From Planctomycetota bacterium (lineage in GTDB: Bacteria; Planctomycetota; UBA1135; GCA-002686595), in the NCBI GenBank assembly GCA_029259635.1, contig JAJDEU010000056.1, positions 1-64,000 of the forward strand: a DNA stretch of 64,000 bases, written 5' to 3'. The position numbers and the translations under genes are program-made. This document shows positions 8,564 through 17,198 of the stretch, piece after piece. The notes beneath the pieces are model-generated. The model saw nothing but the letters and a program-made list of their open reading frames with translations. It searched no databases and was not told where the DNA came from. Position 1 is the first letter of the stretch. Each line of letters opens with the position of its first letter.

Positions 8564-8765
8564 CGTAGGGACAGGCTAAGCCGATTTTCGGAAGTAGTGT
8601 CAAACGAATCCGAAAAAGTGGCACCCCCCAATTTTTCTCAAAGGTGTTGAAGCGATCATTGGATAGTGGTCGCGTGACTGAAGCCGCAATCTTCCTTCGT
8701 CACCGGACCTGTTCGATCGGCCAAGCACCGTCCGCCGCGACATCAAATAGTTCTGAACACTCATA

Positions 8766-9572
8766 TCAATTCGAGAACGAGAACTGTGCCAGAAACTTTT
8801 CAGCGTCAAATGCCGTTGCAAGATCGCGAGACCCATTCGGTTGAAATGTCAGATAGAAATGCATGGCTCGCTCTCCGTGTTCCTCGACGCCTCCCCAGCA
8901 CCTAAGCTTCCCATAGTGCTTTCGGTCCCGACTACGGATAAACCAGCCTGCCCCCGTATCCTGCAGATCTGCGGTGGTCGAGTAGCCCTCAATTGGTGCC
9001 TCTGTGGCTCGAAGGAACGCCGAGTGCATCACGGTGAATTCACCCTCACCCCCAAGACCGACCTCGTCGCTGGCAATCTTCGCGAAACCAGCGGCGTCCA
9101 AGCCTCGCAATACAACTCGATAGAACCAATTATCCTCTCCGGGAATTAGCTCAATCAAAAAGTCCGCCTCCGCTATAGGGACGACCATCCCACGCGCTAG
9201 CGAGAATCCGGATTCGCCATCCACGGGGATGTCAACGTCGTGCAATGCGATCGCCCCTATCGGAATGGGCACGAGTGTCAATTTCGTTTTCGAACGAGAC
9301 ACATGCGGGTACCAACCGTCTTTCGCTGCTACTACGAGCTCGTGCCTTGCCCAAACGCGAGGAAACTGAAAGTTGCCATCCACGCCCGTGGTTGCCTTCG
9401 AATAAGCCTGGCTTCTATCCAAGGGCGTTCCCACGGACGTATGCCGAATCACCGTAACTCCTGGGATGGGTTCTCGATCAATACCCGCACCATGAACGGA
9501 TCCCCGAAGCTCTCCTGACGTGCAAGCACCGAGGAGAGCGAGCAGCGCAACTAGTGTCTTTCGAAGGACCAT
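8766..9572 (-). CDS. Lipoprotein with carboxypeptidase-regulatory-like domain
   Basis: A 268-residue exported lipoprotein. The N-terminus has a short hydrophobic stretch and lipobox LLGAC at residues 13-17. Residues about 20-100 (ELRGSVHGAG...TTGVDGNFQFPRV) look like the beta-sandwich found in CarboxypepD_reg/CNA-B-type domains, with the GxxG and DGxFxF pattern. The remaining 160 residues are unrecognised but rich in beta-strand pattern and aromatic residues. The gene stands alone, with no close same-strand partner. It probably sits at the outer membrane or periplasm; no enzymatic motif is seen. Confidence 0.75.
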   Translation of the reverse strand: MVLRKTLVALLALLGACTSGELRGSVHGAGIDREPIPGVTVIRHTSVGTPLDRSQAYSKATTGVDGNFQFPRVWARHELVVAAKDGWYPHVSRSKTKLTLVPIPIGAIALHDVDIPVDGESGFSLARGMVVPIAEADFLIELIPGEDNWFYRVVLRGLDAAGFAKIASDEVGLGGEGEFTVMHSAFLRATEAPIEGYSTTADLQDTGAGWFIRSRDRKHYGKLRCWGGVEEHGERAMHFYLTFQPNGSRDLATAFDAEKFLAQFSFSN

Positions 9573-9848
9573 CCTTGTCTTACCTCCATTGCTAATCGGG
9601 CAGGCTACTCAGTGTTTGTCTTCGTAAGTCTGCCGTGCGCCAACTTTGCTGGCATACCATCGTTTTTCCCACCCTCGGGTCGGAACATCATTAACTGCCG
9701 CCTGTCCGAAACACTAATCATATTCCGAATTGTGCGCAGTCCGCCGTCATCCGGCCCGGATTCGCGTGATGACAGAAAAGTGTGAGACGCTCCGAGAATC
9801 GCTTCTAGTACTGCATGACGCTCCTCACGCAAGCCTGGATAATCAAAG

Positions 9849-11363
9849 CTACCAGCGCGTCGGCGCGTAGTCTTTCAAGAACTGGCCCCAACAGTGCTCG
9901 CCGGTATTGAAACCGGAGAAGATTGGGTCGAGGACTCGCGCGGCGCCGTCGATCGAATCGAGCGGTGGCGCAAAGCGCTGGTCCTCTTCCTTCACGACCG
10001 CCTTCGCGAAGGGGTCCTCGTCGGTCACCCAACCGGTGTCGACGCTGTTCATGTGGATGCCGTCCTTCACGTAGTCCGGCGCCGAGGTGCGCGTCATCAT
10101 GTTGAGCGCGGCCTTCGCCATGTTCGTGTGCGGGTGCCGCGTCGTTTTGAAGTTGCGATAGAACTGACCCTCCATCGCCGACACATTGACGATGTGCTTG
10201 TCGCGCGTCGGCACGGCGAGCATCAAGGGTTTTAAGCGCGCATTGAAGACGAAGGGCGCGACCGAGTTGACCAGCTGAACTTCGAGCAACTCCACCGTCG
10301 ATACCTCGTTGAGCTCAAGACGCCATGAGTTCTTCTCGCGCAGGTCGAGCTGCTGGCCCTCGCCGTCGCGCATCTCCTCGGGGAACAAGTGCTTCTGATC
10401 GCCCTCATTCAAGAGATCGAGCTGGCTCAACGCGGCGGCGCTGCTGGGCGAATCGTAGACGGCCAGCGCGTGCTCTTCGGTCTTGTTGCCGAGCAGTAGA
10501 CGCAAGTCCGGCGACAAGTCCGTCGGATCCTCGCTCTTCGCCATCTCTTCGTAATAGGCCGGCGGACGGCGCACGGTCTGACAGGCGTTGTGAATCAAGA
10601 AGTCGAGGCGCGTCTCTTTCTCCAAGAGCTCCGCACAAAAGCCCTCGACCGACGGCGTGTTGCGAAGATCGAGCGCGTGGAGATTCAATCGCTCGCTCCA
10701 CTCGGCGAAATCCGCCTCTTGTTCAAAGCGCCGCGCCGCGTCACAGGCGAAGCGCGTCGTCGCCAGCACCCGCGCGCCCGCTCGCAACAGCATCAAGACA
10801 ATCTCGTAACCGATCTTGACGCGCGCGCCGGTGACGAGCGCCACACGTCCCGTCAAATCGGCGGTCGCCGTGCGCTTGACCCAATTGAGCGTCGCGCAGT
10901 CCGGGCACATCGAGTCGTAGTGATGATGCAGCTCGGTGTACTCCTCCTTGCAGACGTAGCACGGCAGCGGCTCCAGCAATTTCTGCGCGCGGTCGTCGGT
11001 CTTGCGCTCGCGCGCTTGGTGTTCGAGCAGAGCGCGCTGCTCGTCACTGATGTCGAGCGCTTTCGGCGCGGTCGGAAAAGCGAGCGCGCGCTTCATCGCG
11101 CGGTTGCTCGTCGCCTCCAGCGCCGCGTCGTCGTGCTCGCGAATCTCGCGCCGGACCAGATTGCGCCGCGCGCGCGCGTGCTTACGACGCTCCAAACGCC
11201 CGGGCAACGCAACCTTACCGGCGGCAGAACGCAGACGCAAAAGCGCCGCTTCGTCGAGCTTCGCCAGAGTTTCCGGCGAGCTCGCCAACTCCTCCAGCCA
11301 CGCCAAGTGCGCTTCTACCGCGCGCTCTTCATCCGAGCGCGCGCTCTCTTCGGGACCATCCAT
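9849..11363 (-). CDS. Long SDR oxidoreductase with N-terminal zinc-knuckle-like domain
   Basis: A 504-residue protein from the ATG at 11363, 11 bases after the stop of the upstream AlkP gene; a longer frame would read over that gene. Residues 1-130 are charged and helical. Next come C135-x2-C138, H146-H148 and C153-x2-C156, a likely zinc site. From about 168 there is a short-chain dehydrogenase Rossmann fold: TGARVKIGY as the glycine-rich loop, HNACQT in place of NNAG, and a late YRNFKTTRHPHTNMAKAAL segment in which the usual YxxxK is not clear (the K of MAKAAL is the helix lysine). I recall this long SDR type in bacteria and some eukaryotes. The substrate is unknown. Confidence 0.8.
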   Translation of the reverse strand: MDGPEESARSDEERAVEAHLAWLEELASSPETLAKLDEAALLRLRSAAGKVALPGRLERRKHARARRNLVRREIREHDDAALEATSNRAMKRALAFPTAPKALDISDEQRALLEHQARERKTDDRAQKLLEPLPCYVCKEEYTELHHHYDSMCPDCATLNWVKRTATADLTGRVALVTGARVKIGYEIVLMLLRAGARVLATTRFACDAARRFEQEADFAEWSERLNLHALDLRNTPSVEGFCAELLEKETRLDFLIHNACQTVRRPPAYYEEMAKSEDPTDLSPDLRLLLGNKTEEHALAVYDSPSSAAALSQLDLLNEGDQKHLFPEEMRDGEGQQLDLREKNSWRLELNEVSTVELLEVQLVNSVAPFVFNARLKPLMLAVPTRDKHIVNVSAMEGQFYRNFKTTRHPHTNMAKAALNMMTRTSAPDYVKDGIHMNSVDTGWVTDEDPFAKAVVKEEDQRFAPPLDSIDGAARVLDPIFSGFNTGEHCWGQFLKDYAPTRW

Positions 11364-11374
11364 AGTCCAAGACT

Positions 11375-13225
11375 CTACTCGTCGTCCCCGCCCTGCGTGT
11401 AGCCGAGACCGCTCATCTCTTCGACAAACTCCTCGTCGATCGGAACCGACTCGTAGTCGAGCTCGTCGCTCAAGAACTCTGTGAGCTCTACGCCGAGGTC
11501 TTGGCGCACCTCCGCCTGCGACTTCGTCACGTCGCTCCATTCGCCAGCTGCACCGAGCTCGATCAGCTCCTCCTGCCCCGCTTCGATCGAATACTCGGGG
11601 AAGAGCTGTTCGCTCTTGATTCCTCGCAGATAGCGATGCGTCGATGTCCGCATCGTCTCCTGCGCTCCGCGCGCAAAGGTCGAAAACGCGGCGGTCGAGT
11701 CCGGACCCTCCTCGCCGTGCAGCCACGGTACCAGCGACGTTCCGCGCACGGCGCTCGGAAGCGCGAGCCCGTAGAGCTCGAACAGAGTCGGGTAGAGATC
11801 GACCGTCGAGACCAGCGCGTCGACGCGGCGCGCGCTCTCGGGAGTGGAACCACCCGGCAGTTTGACGAGGAACGGAACCTGCGTGACTTCGTCGTACAGC
11901 GACGCGTGGTCGCAGTAGACGCCGTGTTCGCCGAGCGCTTCGCCGTGATCGGAGACGAGCGCGATCGTCGCGCGATCGTAGATGCCCGTCACCTTCATCT
12001 GGTCGAAGAGCTCGCCGAGCTGGTCGTCGAGGTAGTTCACCTCACCGCGATACATCGCGCGATAGTGGCTGGCCTTGCGGGTGCCCGCGAACCAATTCAG
12101 GTTGCCCTTGTAGTCGATCGGAAGGTCGATCTCCTCGTCGTCCGCTTCCGCGTCGTTCTCCGCAGCGACGCGGTTGAAGGGATAGGGCGGCACGTAGGGC
12201 ATGTGCACGTCGAAGTAGTGCAGCCAGATAAAGAAGTCGTCATTCGCGTGCTCGGTGAGCCACGGCAGCGCATCGAGGTTTACGTCCTCGGCGCGACGCT
12301 CGAAGTAGATCTCGCAAGGGAAGAACTCGTCAAAGCGCTTGTCGAAGTCCGACTTCTCCGGTTGGAAGTTGAACGAGCTGACGAAAGCGGCCGAACGAAA
12401 GCCCGCCTCGCGCAGTGGCTCGAGCATGGTCGGCACTTCGGGCGCGAGCTTGGTGAAGTTGTCCAGCACGCCGTGGTCCTTGAGATACAGCGAAGTGAAC
12501 ATCGACGTGTGCGAGGGATTGGTCACGTTCGCCGCGGTGAACGCGCGCTCGAACAGAGTTCCCTCTGACGCCAGTCGATCCATGTTCGGCGTCTTCACTT
12601 CCGTGTTGCCGTAGCAGCCGAGCGCATCGGCGCGCAGCGTGTCGGTCGTGATCAGGACGATTTGCCGCGGTTGGCGCGCGGGAAGATCCTTTTGTTCGCG
12701 CTCGAATCGCACCTTCGGCCGCAGCAGCGCTAGCCGCCCTTTCGATCCGCGCACGAAGTCCTCGCGCTTGAATCGAACGCGTAGCTCGCGAACCGGCGCC
12801 TCTGCCGTCACATCCGCCGCAAACGGAATCCACCGCCGGCCTCTTTCGGAGTTCGGGCGCACGACGACCTCAACGATCGTCTCGCGCCCGCGCTCGTCTA
12901 CCGCGGCCAACTCGGCGATCAGGGGGTCGCGCGATTTCGTCGGCGCGCCCAGCAACTCCAGCTCGGTCTCGAATCGAAAACTCGCAGGTAGCTCGAGCTC
13001 CTCGAATGACAAGCTCGCTCCAGCTCCGACGAAGACGATTCGATGCGTCTTCGTCTCCGCCATCAACTTGATGCGACCCTGTTCCCCTTTCTCAGTCCCC
13101 GAGCCCGCGTGCGGAAAGAGGTCGAGCACGTCCGGAACCATCGCCGCTGATTCGCCGCCTTCGCAGCTCGTCCCCAGGACGCAAAGAATCACAAGAGCGA
13201 GTGAACTGAAAATCCGAGAGGTCAT
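11375..13225 (-). CDS. AlkP/sulfatase-superfamily lipoprotein without formylglycine residue
   Basis: A 616-residue protein starting at the ATG at 13225, with a signal peptide and lipobox LGTSC (C21). An unassigned beta-rich domain occupies about 25-185. The alkaline-phosphatase-superfamily domain runs from about 186: LITTDTLRADALGCYG carries the first metal Asp (D195), DHGEALGEHG the second metal cluster, and WLHYFDVHMPYVPP follows the family pattern. At the nucleophile site the sequence is TNPSHTSMFTS, so Asn236 stands where sulfatases have Cys/Ser for formylglycine. It is therefore more likely a phosphotransferase/hydrolase-like or altered enzyme than a classical sulfatase. Its start overlaps the barrel gene stop by four bases, so it is coupled to it. 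Confidence 0.85.
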   Translation of the reverse strand: MTSRIFSSLALVILCVLGTSCEGGESAAMVPDVLDLFPHAGSGTEKGEQGRIKLMAETKTHRIVFVGAGASLSFEELELPASFRFETELELLGAPTKSRDPLIAELAAVDERGRETIVEVVVRPNSERGRRWIPFAADVTAEAPVRELRVRFKREDFVRGSKGRLALLRPKVRFEREQKDLPARQPRQIVLITTDTLRADALGCYGNTEVKTPNMDRLASEGTLFERAFTAANVTNPSHTSMFTSLYLKDHGVLDNFTKLAPEVPTMLEPLREAGFRSAAFVSSFNFQPEKSDFDKRFDEFFPCEIYFERRAEDVNLDALPWLTEHANDDFFIWLHYFDVHMPYVPPYPFNRVAAENDAEADDEEIDLPIDYKGNLNWFAGTRKASHYRAMYRGEVNYLDDQLGELFDQMKVTGIYDRATIALVSDHGEALGEHGVYCDHASLYDEVTQVPFLVKLPGGSTPESARRVDALVSTVDLYPTLFELYGLALPSAVRGTSLVPWLHGEEGPDSTAAFSTFARGAQETMRTSTHRYLRGIKSEQLFPEYSIEAGQEELIELGAAGEWSDVTKSQAEVRQDLGVELTEFLSDELDYESVPIDEEFVEEMSGLGYTQGGDDE

Positions 13226-13719
13226 TCGAGAGAGAAGCCCGTGCCGAAGGTGAGGCCCCAAAAGTCCTCGCCTTTCTGGCCGACAAACAGGACGCCGACC
13301 GTGTATCCGCCCTCGAACCGACGCGAGAGCAGGTGGTGTACGTTATCGCCGTCGTAGAAGTGAGTCGACGTAAAGGATTCCGGATACCGGATATTGAGCC
13401 CGCCGATCGGATCGAAGGCGTGATCGAAGCCGGAGTAGTTCACGCCCACGTAGGGAGCGATCGGCAGTCCGGTCCACTGCTCCAGATCTTTGCTCGCCGT
13501 CGCATAGACCGCTCGTCCCGATGGCGTCCCGATGCGATCGGTACTCGTTCCCAGGATCACCGCCGGCCGATCCTCGGTCTCGTCGAGTACGCGCCAGTTC
13601 ACGAGCGGACCGTAGTCGTCGTCCTTCGGGTTCGCTTCGAGACCAATGCGCAGGTTCGGAAGCACCTGGTAGGTCAACGTCGCACGGTACTTCGCGCGAT
13701 CGACGGGAATGCTCTCCAC
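13222..13719 (-). CDS. Beta-barrel-like outer-membrane protein, 5' end unclear
   Basis: The open frame from the GTG at 13719 codes 165 residues with alternating hydrophobic/polar strands and a terminal aromatic pattern (FWGLTFGTGFSLE), which suggests a small outer-membrane beta barrel. The frame stays open upstream to 13788 and those extra codons (NEQRWQLGLRVVESIP) continue the strand pattern, so GTG 13719 is probably internal. Two in-frame TGA codons at 13789-13791 and 13798-13800 separate it from a lipoprotein signal peptide in the same frame. The stop overlaps the AlkP start (ATGA, 13222-13225). The gene is either disrupted or an odd split; its function is unknown. Confidence 0.6.
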   Translation of the reverse strand: MESIPVDRAKYRATLTYQVLPNLRIGLEANPKDDDYGPLVNWRVLDETEDRPAVILGTSTDRIGTPSGRAVYATASKDLEQWTGLPIAPYVGVNYSGFDHAFDPIGGLNIRYPESFTSTHFYDGDNVHHLLSRRFEGGYTVGVLFVGQKGEDFWGLTFGTGFSLE

Positions 13720-13797
13720 GACTCGCAGCCCAAGCTGCCAGCGCTGTTCATTTTCACCAGCCCCACGGACCGGCTGCCCCTCACCGGGTCAGAGCGG

Positions 13798-13926
13798 TCA
13801 GCTCGGTACGGCGGAGACGGGCCGCTCGTCGTCGTCCAGATCGGAGAGTGCGGCGCAACTGGTGAGAGACACCAAGAAGGCGATTAAGCCCAAGTAGAGG
13901 GGGTGTGGGCGAAGAGTGGTCGGCAT
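13798..13926 (-). pseudogene. Orphan lipoprotein signal peptide in frame with the barrel gene
   Basis: From the ATG at 13926 the frame reads a positively charged start, a hydrophobic core (LYLGLIAFLVSLTSC) with a clear lipobox, then an acidic linker, and ends at TGA 13798-13800 after 42 residues. A second TGA lies six bases on, and then the same frame continues as the barrel protein. Together they look like one exported protein cut by two stops, by a pair of frameshifts, or by an assembly error. No ribosome-binding site is obvious. UGA recoding is not supported elsewhere in the window. Confidence 0.45.
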
Positions 13927-14081
13927 GGGGCAATGGTAGGGTGTTGCGTCGAGACAAGATAGCTGGTTCGACCTCGTTGAGTCGCCGAGTTGGTTCGCCT
14001 CCATGAACCCGAGTCGATCCGGTGGGTACGGCTGCTATGATTCTCAGCTGTACGAAGTGATCGGCTTCGTACGGAACTCCC

Positions 14082-15830
14082 ATGCCGGAAGGAAACGAGA
14101 CACCCGCTGAAGAGGGCCAACCAGAGTTCGCGCCTCGAAATTCGTGGCGGCCGGACTGGATCCTCCTGCTCGTGCTGCTGGCCGGCGCCTACCTGATCCT
14201 CACCAACCTCGGCGAGACGCGGCTCTGGACGGACGAAGCCGAAGCCGCCTGCCTCGGGCAGAGCATCCTGGAACACGGCGTCCCCACCGCCTTCGACGGG
14301 CGCAACTACATGACGCAGTGGGTCGTCGCGAAACGCGAGGACTTCAACGACGAGCTGGTCTGGGTCCTGTCGCCTTGGCTGCAGTTGTACGTCTCGGCGG
14401 GTTCCTTTGCGCTGCTCGGCGTGAACACACTCGCCGCGCGCTTGCCCTTCGCACTGGTCGGCATCGCGTGCCTCTGGATGATCTTCGCGCTGGCAAAACG
14501 CGCGACGGGCGACAAGCGCATCGCGCGCACGGCGAGCTTGCTCTTACTCACGTCGATTCCCTTCCTGCTGCACTCGCGCCAAGGTCGCTACTACCCAATC
14601 GCGATGTTCGCCACGATGTGGATCCTGCACGCCTACATCGGAATGCTGGAGCGCAAGAAGTGGAGCACCGTCCACATCGTCGTCGCGGTCTCCGTTCTCT
14701 TTCACGCGAACTACGGGTTGTGCGTTCCCCTACTCGGCGCGCTGGTTTTACACGCGCTCTTCTACGCTTGGGGCCGCGCGCGCCTCTGGCAGGTCTTTGC
14801 GGTGCCCGCCGGCATCGGCCTGCTCACGCTGCCGTGGGCCTTTTACGCCGAGATCCACCGCACCGCCTCGCGCTTCGACCTCACGCCGTACTTCTACAAC
14901 TTCTTCACCTACGTCCATCAGGTCAATCGCTGGGCACTGCCGCTCGTACTCGTTGTTGCGTTCGCGATTCTGCGTCCGCTCGGCTGGAAGAGCCGCGTCC
15001 TGCGAATGTCGAACGTCGGCGTCACGGCGGCGGCACTGATCGGAATCGTGGCGGTCGCGTTCCTCTCCACGAACGTCGGCCTGTTCGCGCGCTACATCAT
15101 CAACGTAATCCCGCTGTTCGTGTTCTTGAACGCGTGCTTCGTGGTTTGGATCGTCGATGCCGTGCGAGCGCGAGCGGGGGTCTCGATCAGTCGCGTCGCA
15201 TGGGGACTGATCCCACTCATGATGTTCACCACAGTCCTACCGGTGCCCTTCGCGCCGGTGCTGCGCGTTGCCGCGATGAACGCTCCCCACAAGGGCTTTC
15301 AGGACAACCCCGCCGTCCGCAATCCGCTCTCGGACTTCGAAGGCATCGAGCACGAGGTCTTTGATCTGATCGGAGAGCTCCATCGGCCCTACGACGGTCC
15401 GCTCGAGCGCATCGCGAAGTTTCTCGACGTCAACGCGGAGCCCGAGCACACGCTCTTCATCGACTATGGCGACGTGCCGCTGCTCTTCTACACCGACCTC
15501 ATCGTTCGAGGCGGACTGCAGGGCATCCCCTATCACGGCAAGCCGGAGTGGATCGTCAGTCGTTCGAATCGCGCGGGCATCGCTGTCAACGCGTTGCGCG
15601 AGTTTGCGGATGCAGAGGGCTACGTGCCGATTGTCATGATGGACACGCCCGACACGCGTTGGGAGAACCGCCCGGATCCCTACGTGCACTTTTATGAGAT
15701 GCCGCCGGTCGGGCAGGTCGCGCGACTGACGGATGGCGTCTATCCGCCGGTGGTCTTGTACATGCGATCGGATCTGGAGCTGGTCGACGCGCTCGGCGCG
15801 ACGGTCGTCAAGACGGGAGGCCGGCGGTGA
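14082..15830 (+). CDS. GT-C family polytopic glycosyltransferase (PMT_2-like)
   Basis: A 582-residue membrane protein. A cytoplasmic tail of about 25 residues precedes the first helix, followed by the external acidic motif RLWTDEAEAACLGQSIL, which is the catalytic-loop signature of dolichol/polyprenyl-phosphate-dependent GT-C enzymes. About ten further hydrophobic segments follow, including a SRQGRYYPIAMFATMW stretch typical of the family. The C-terminal 150 residues are soluble and probably periplasmic. The next gene starts within its stop codon (GTGA), so the two are translationally coupled. The lipid-linked sugar and acceptor are unknown. Confidence 0.8.
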   Translation: MPEGNETPAEEGQPEFAPRNSWRPDWILLLVLLAGAYLILTNLGETRLWTDEAEAACLGQSILEHGVPTAFDGRNYMTQWVVAKREDFNDELVWVLSPWLQLYVSAGSFALLGVNTLAARLPFALVGIACLWMIFALAKRATGDKRIARTASLLLLTSIPFLLHSRQGRYYPIAMFATMWILHAYIGMLERKKWSTVHIVVAVSVLFHANYGLCVPLLGALVLHALFYAWGRARLWQVFAVPAGIGLLTLPWAFYAEIHRTASRFDLTPYFYNFFTYVHQVNRWALPLVLVVAFAILRPLGWKSRVLRMSNVGVTAAALIGIVAVAFLSTNVGLFARYIINVIPLFVFLNACFVVWIVDAVRARAGVSISRVAWGLIPLMMFTTVLPVPFAPVLRVAAMNAPHKGFQDNPAVRNPLSDFEGIEHEVFDLIGELHRPYDGPLERIAKFLDVNAEPEHTLFIDYGDVPLLFYTDLIVRGGLQGIPYHGKPEWIVSRSNRAGIAVNALREFADAEGYVPIVMMDTPDTRWENRPDPYVHFYEMPPVGQVARLTDGVYPPVVLYMRSDLELVDALGATVVKTGGRR

Positions 15831-17185
15831 GGTCGCGTGTCTTCTTCGCGCTGTGTCTACTGCCGCTCGCATGCAGCGATTCGAGCGCGACCTCCGCCCC
15901 GCCGCGCAATCTGCTCGTCGTCACGATGGACTCGGTGCGCGCCGATCGTTTCGAGGCGCCGGAGCTCTTCAACGAACTCCCGCTCGCGCTCGCGCACCTG
16001 CAAGCCGAAGCCCAACAATTTCGCGGTATCAGCAGCTCACCGGCGACCTTGCCCGCCGTCGCGTCGCTCTTCACCGGTCGTCATTCGCGCGAGCTCGGCT
16101 ATCCCGCTCCCGATCGTCGCTTGCCGGAAGAGATCGCCACGCTCGCCGAGCTCTTTTCCGCCAAGGGCTACGACACGGCGGCCTTCGTCTCGTCCCGAGC
16201 CCTCGACACGAAGAATGGAATCGAGCGCGGCTTCGCGACTTTTTCCGGACCCGATGGCGCGCGAACCGAGGACTATGAAGTCACGCAAGCCGCGCGCGAG
16301 TGGCTCTCCACCGAATCGCGCGCCGACAAGCCGTGGTTTCTGTGGGTACACCTGAATGCCGGTCACGGTCCCTACAGCGCTCTTGAGACCGCGTTCAATC
16401 CGCTCAACTTCTTCTACAAGGCGATGGTCCCCGCGGGACGCTCGCTCGAACGCAAGCTCGAGAAGTCGGACAGTAACTCGGGAGCCGGCGCACTCCCCTC
16501 CTACCAACGCATCGCCGGTCCTCCGCTCTTCGGTCGCTACCGCAGTTTTTATGACGCGCGCGTTCGCGTCGGCGATTGGTTCGCCAATGAACTGCGCCAC
16601 TCACTCAAGTACACCGAGCAATACGACCGCACGGTCTTCGCCGTGATCGGCACGCACGGCGAGGCGCTCGGCGAACACGGCATCGAATTCGACCACGGCC
16701 ACAATCTGTTCGATGAAGTATTGCGCGTGCCTTTCATTCTGCGAGTGCCCGGTCGCGCCGCCGCGCAGTCCGATCGACTGGCTTCTCACGTCGACTTTGC
16801 GCCGACGCTGGGCGCACTCTTCGGACTCGAGCTCTCGTCACCCTCTGGCACTGACCTCTTTTCCTCCGGAGACGATGTCGATGCGCCCGTAATCTCGGAA
16901 CTCTACTCGCCGATCGGCGCCGAGTCCGTCGTGTCGATTAGGTCGAACGACTGGTCGCTGATTCGAACCGCAGGCTTGCCGTCCAGCGTTTTCGATCTTC
17001 CGAATGACGTGACTCAATCGAACCCGCTCTCCGGGCCGGAAGTTCCCGCCACAACAAACCTTCAAGGGCAACTCGATCAGCTCGATTCCCTCATAATTCC
17101 AGAGCTCCGCCGCATGGAGCTCAACAGCACCACCCGAGGCGAGCTTCGCGCCCTCGGCTACATCCTCAATCGATTCCCCGAATAG
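15827..17185 (+). CDS. AlkP/sulfatase-superfamily lipoprotein
   Basis: A 452-residue protein with a GTG start overlapping the preceding stop. The signal peptide ends in lipobox LPLAC (C16). The AlkP-superfamily core begins NLLVVTMDSVRADRF (metal Asp35), and the nucleophile region reads TLPAVASLFTGRHSREL, so Thr74 occupies the position that is Cys or Ser in formylglycine sulfatases, as in many phosphotransferase-like members. IGTHGEALGEHGIEFDHG supplies the second metal site. Coupling to a GT-C enzyme suggests a role in modifying an exported glycan or lipid, for example phospho-sugar transfer. That role is inference. Confidence 0.82.
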   Translation: MRSRVFFALCLLPLACSDSSATSAPPRNLLVVTMDSVRADRFEAPELFNELPLALAHLQAEAQQFRGISSSPATLPAVASLFTGRHSRELGYPAPDRRLPEEIATLAELFSAKGYDTAAFVSSRALDTKNGIERGFATFSGPDGARTEDYEVTQAAREWLSTESRADKPWFLWVHLNAGHGPYSALETAFNPLNFFYKAMVPAGRSLERKLEKSDSNSGAGALPSYQRIAGPPLFGRYRSFYDARVRVGDWFANELRHSLKYTEQYDRTVFAVIGTHGEALGEHGIEFDHGHNLFDEVLRVPFILRVPGRAAAQSDRLASHVDFAPTLGALFGLELSSPSGTDLFSSGDDVDAPVISELYSPIGAESVVSIRSNDWSLIRTAGLPSSVFDLPNDVTQSNPLSGPEVPATTNLQGQLDQLDSLIIPELRRMELNSTTRGELRALGYILNRFPE

Positions 17186-17198
17186 GAACGCCGCAAAA

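Noticed and set aside
8600..8836. Minus-strand frame of 78 codons overlapping the lipoprotein gene end
   Set aside because: It crosses the 3' end of a better gene and ends in what looks like repeat-derived sequence (GGGTGCCACTTTTTC).
9605..9832. Minus-strand frame of 75 codons between a lipoprotein gene and the SDR gene
   Set aside because: No family resemblance, no ribosome-binding site and mixed composition; treated as spacer.
10590..11402. Plus-strand frame of 270 codons opposite the SDR gene
   Set aside because: Arg/Ala/Leu-rich low-complexity translation, antisense to a clear SDR with zinc-knuckle sequence.
13786..13803. Selenocysteine or UGA recoding as the explanation for the split barrel gene
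   Set aside because: Two UGAs six bases apart with no catalytic context and no visible stem-loop element; disruption or sequence error is simpler.
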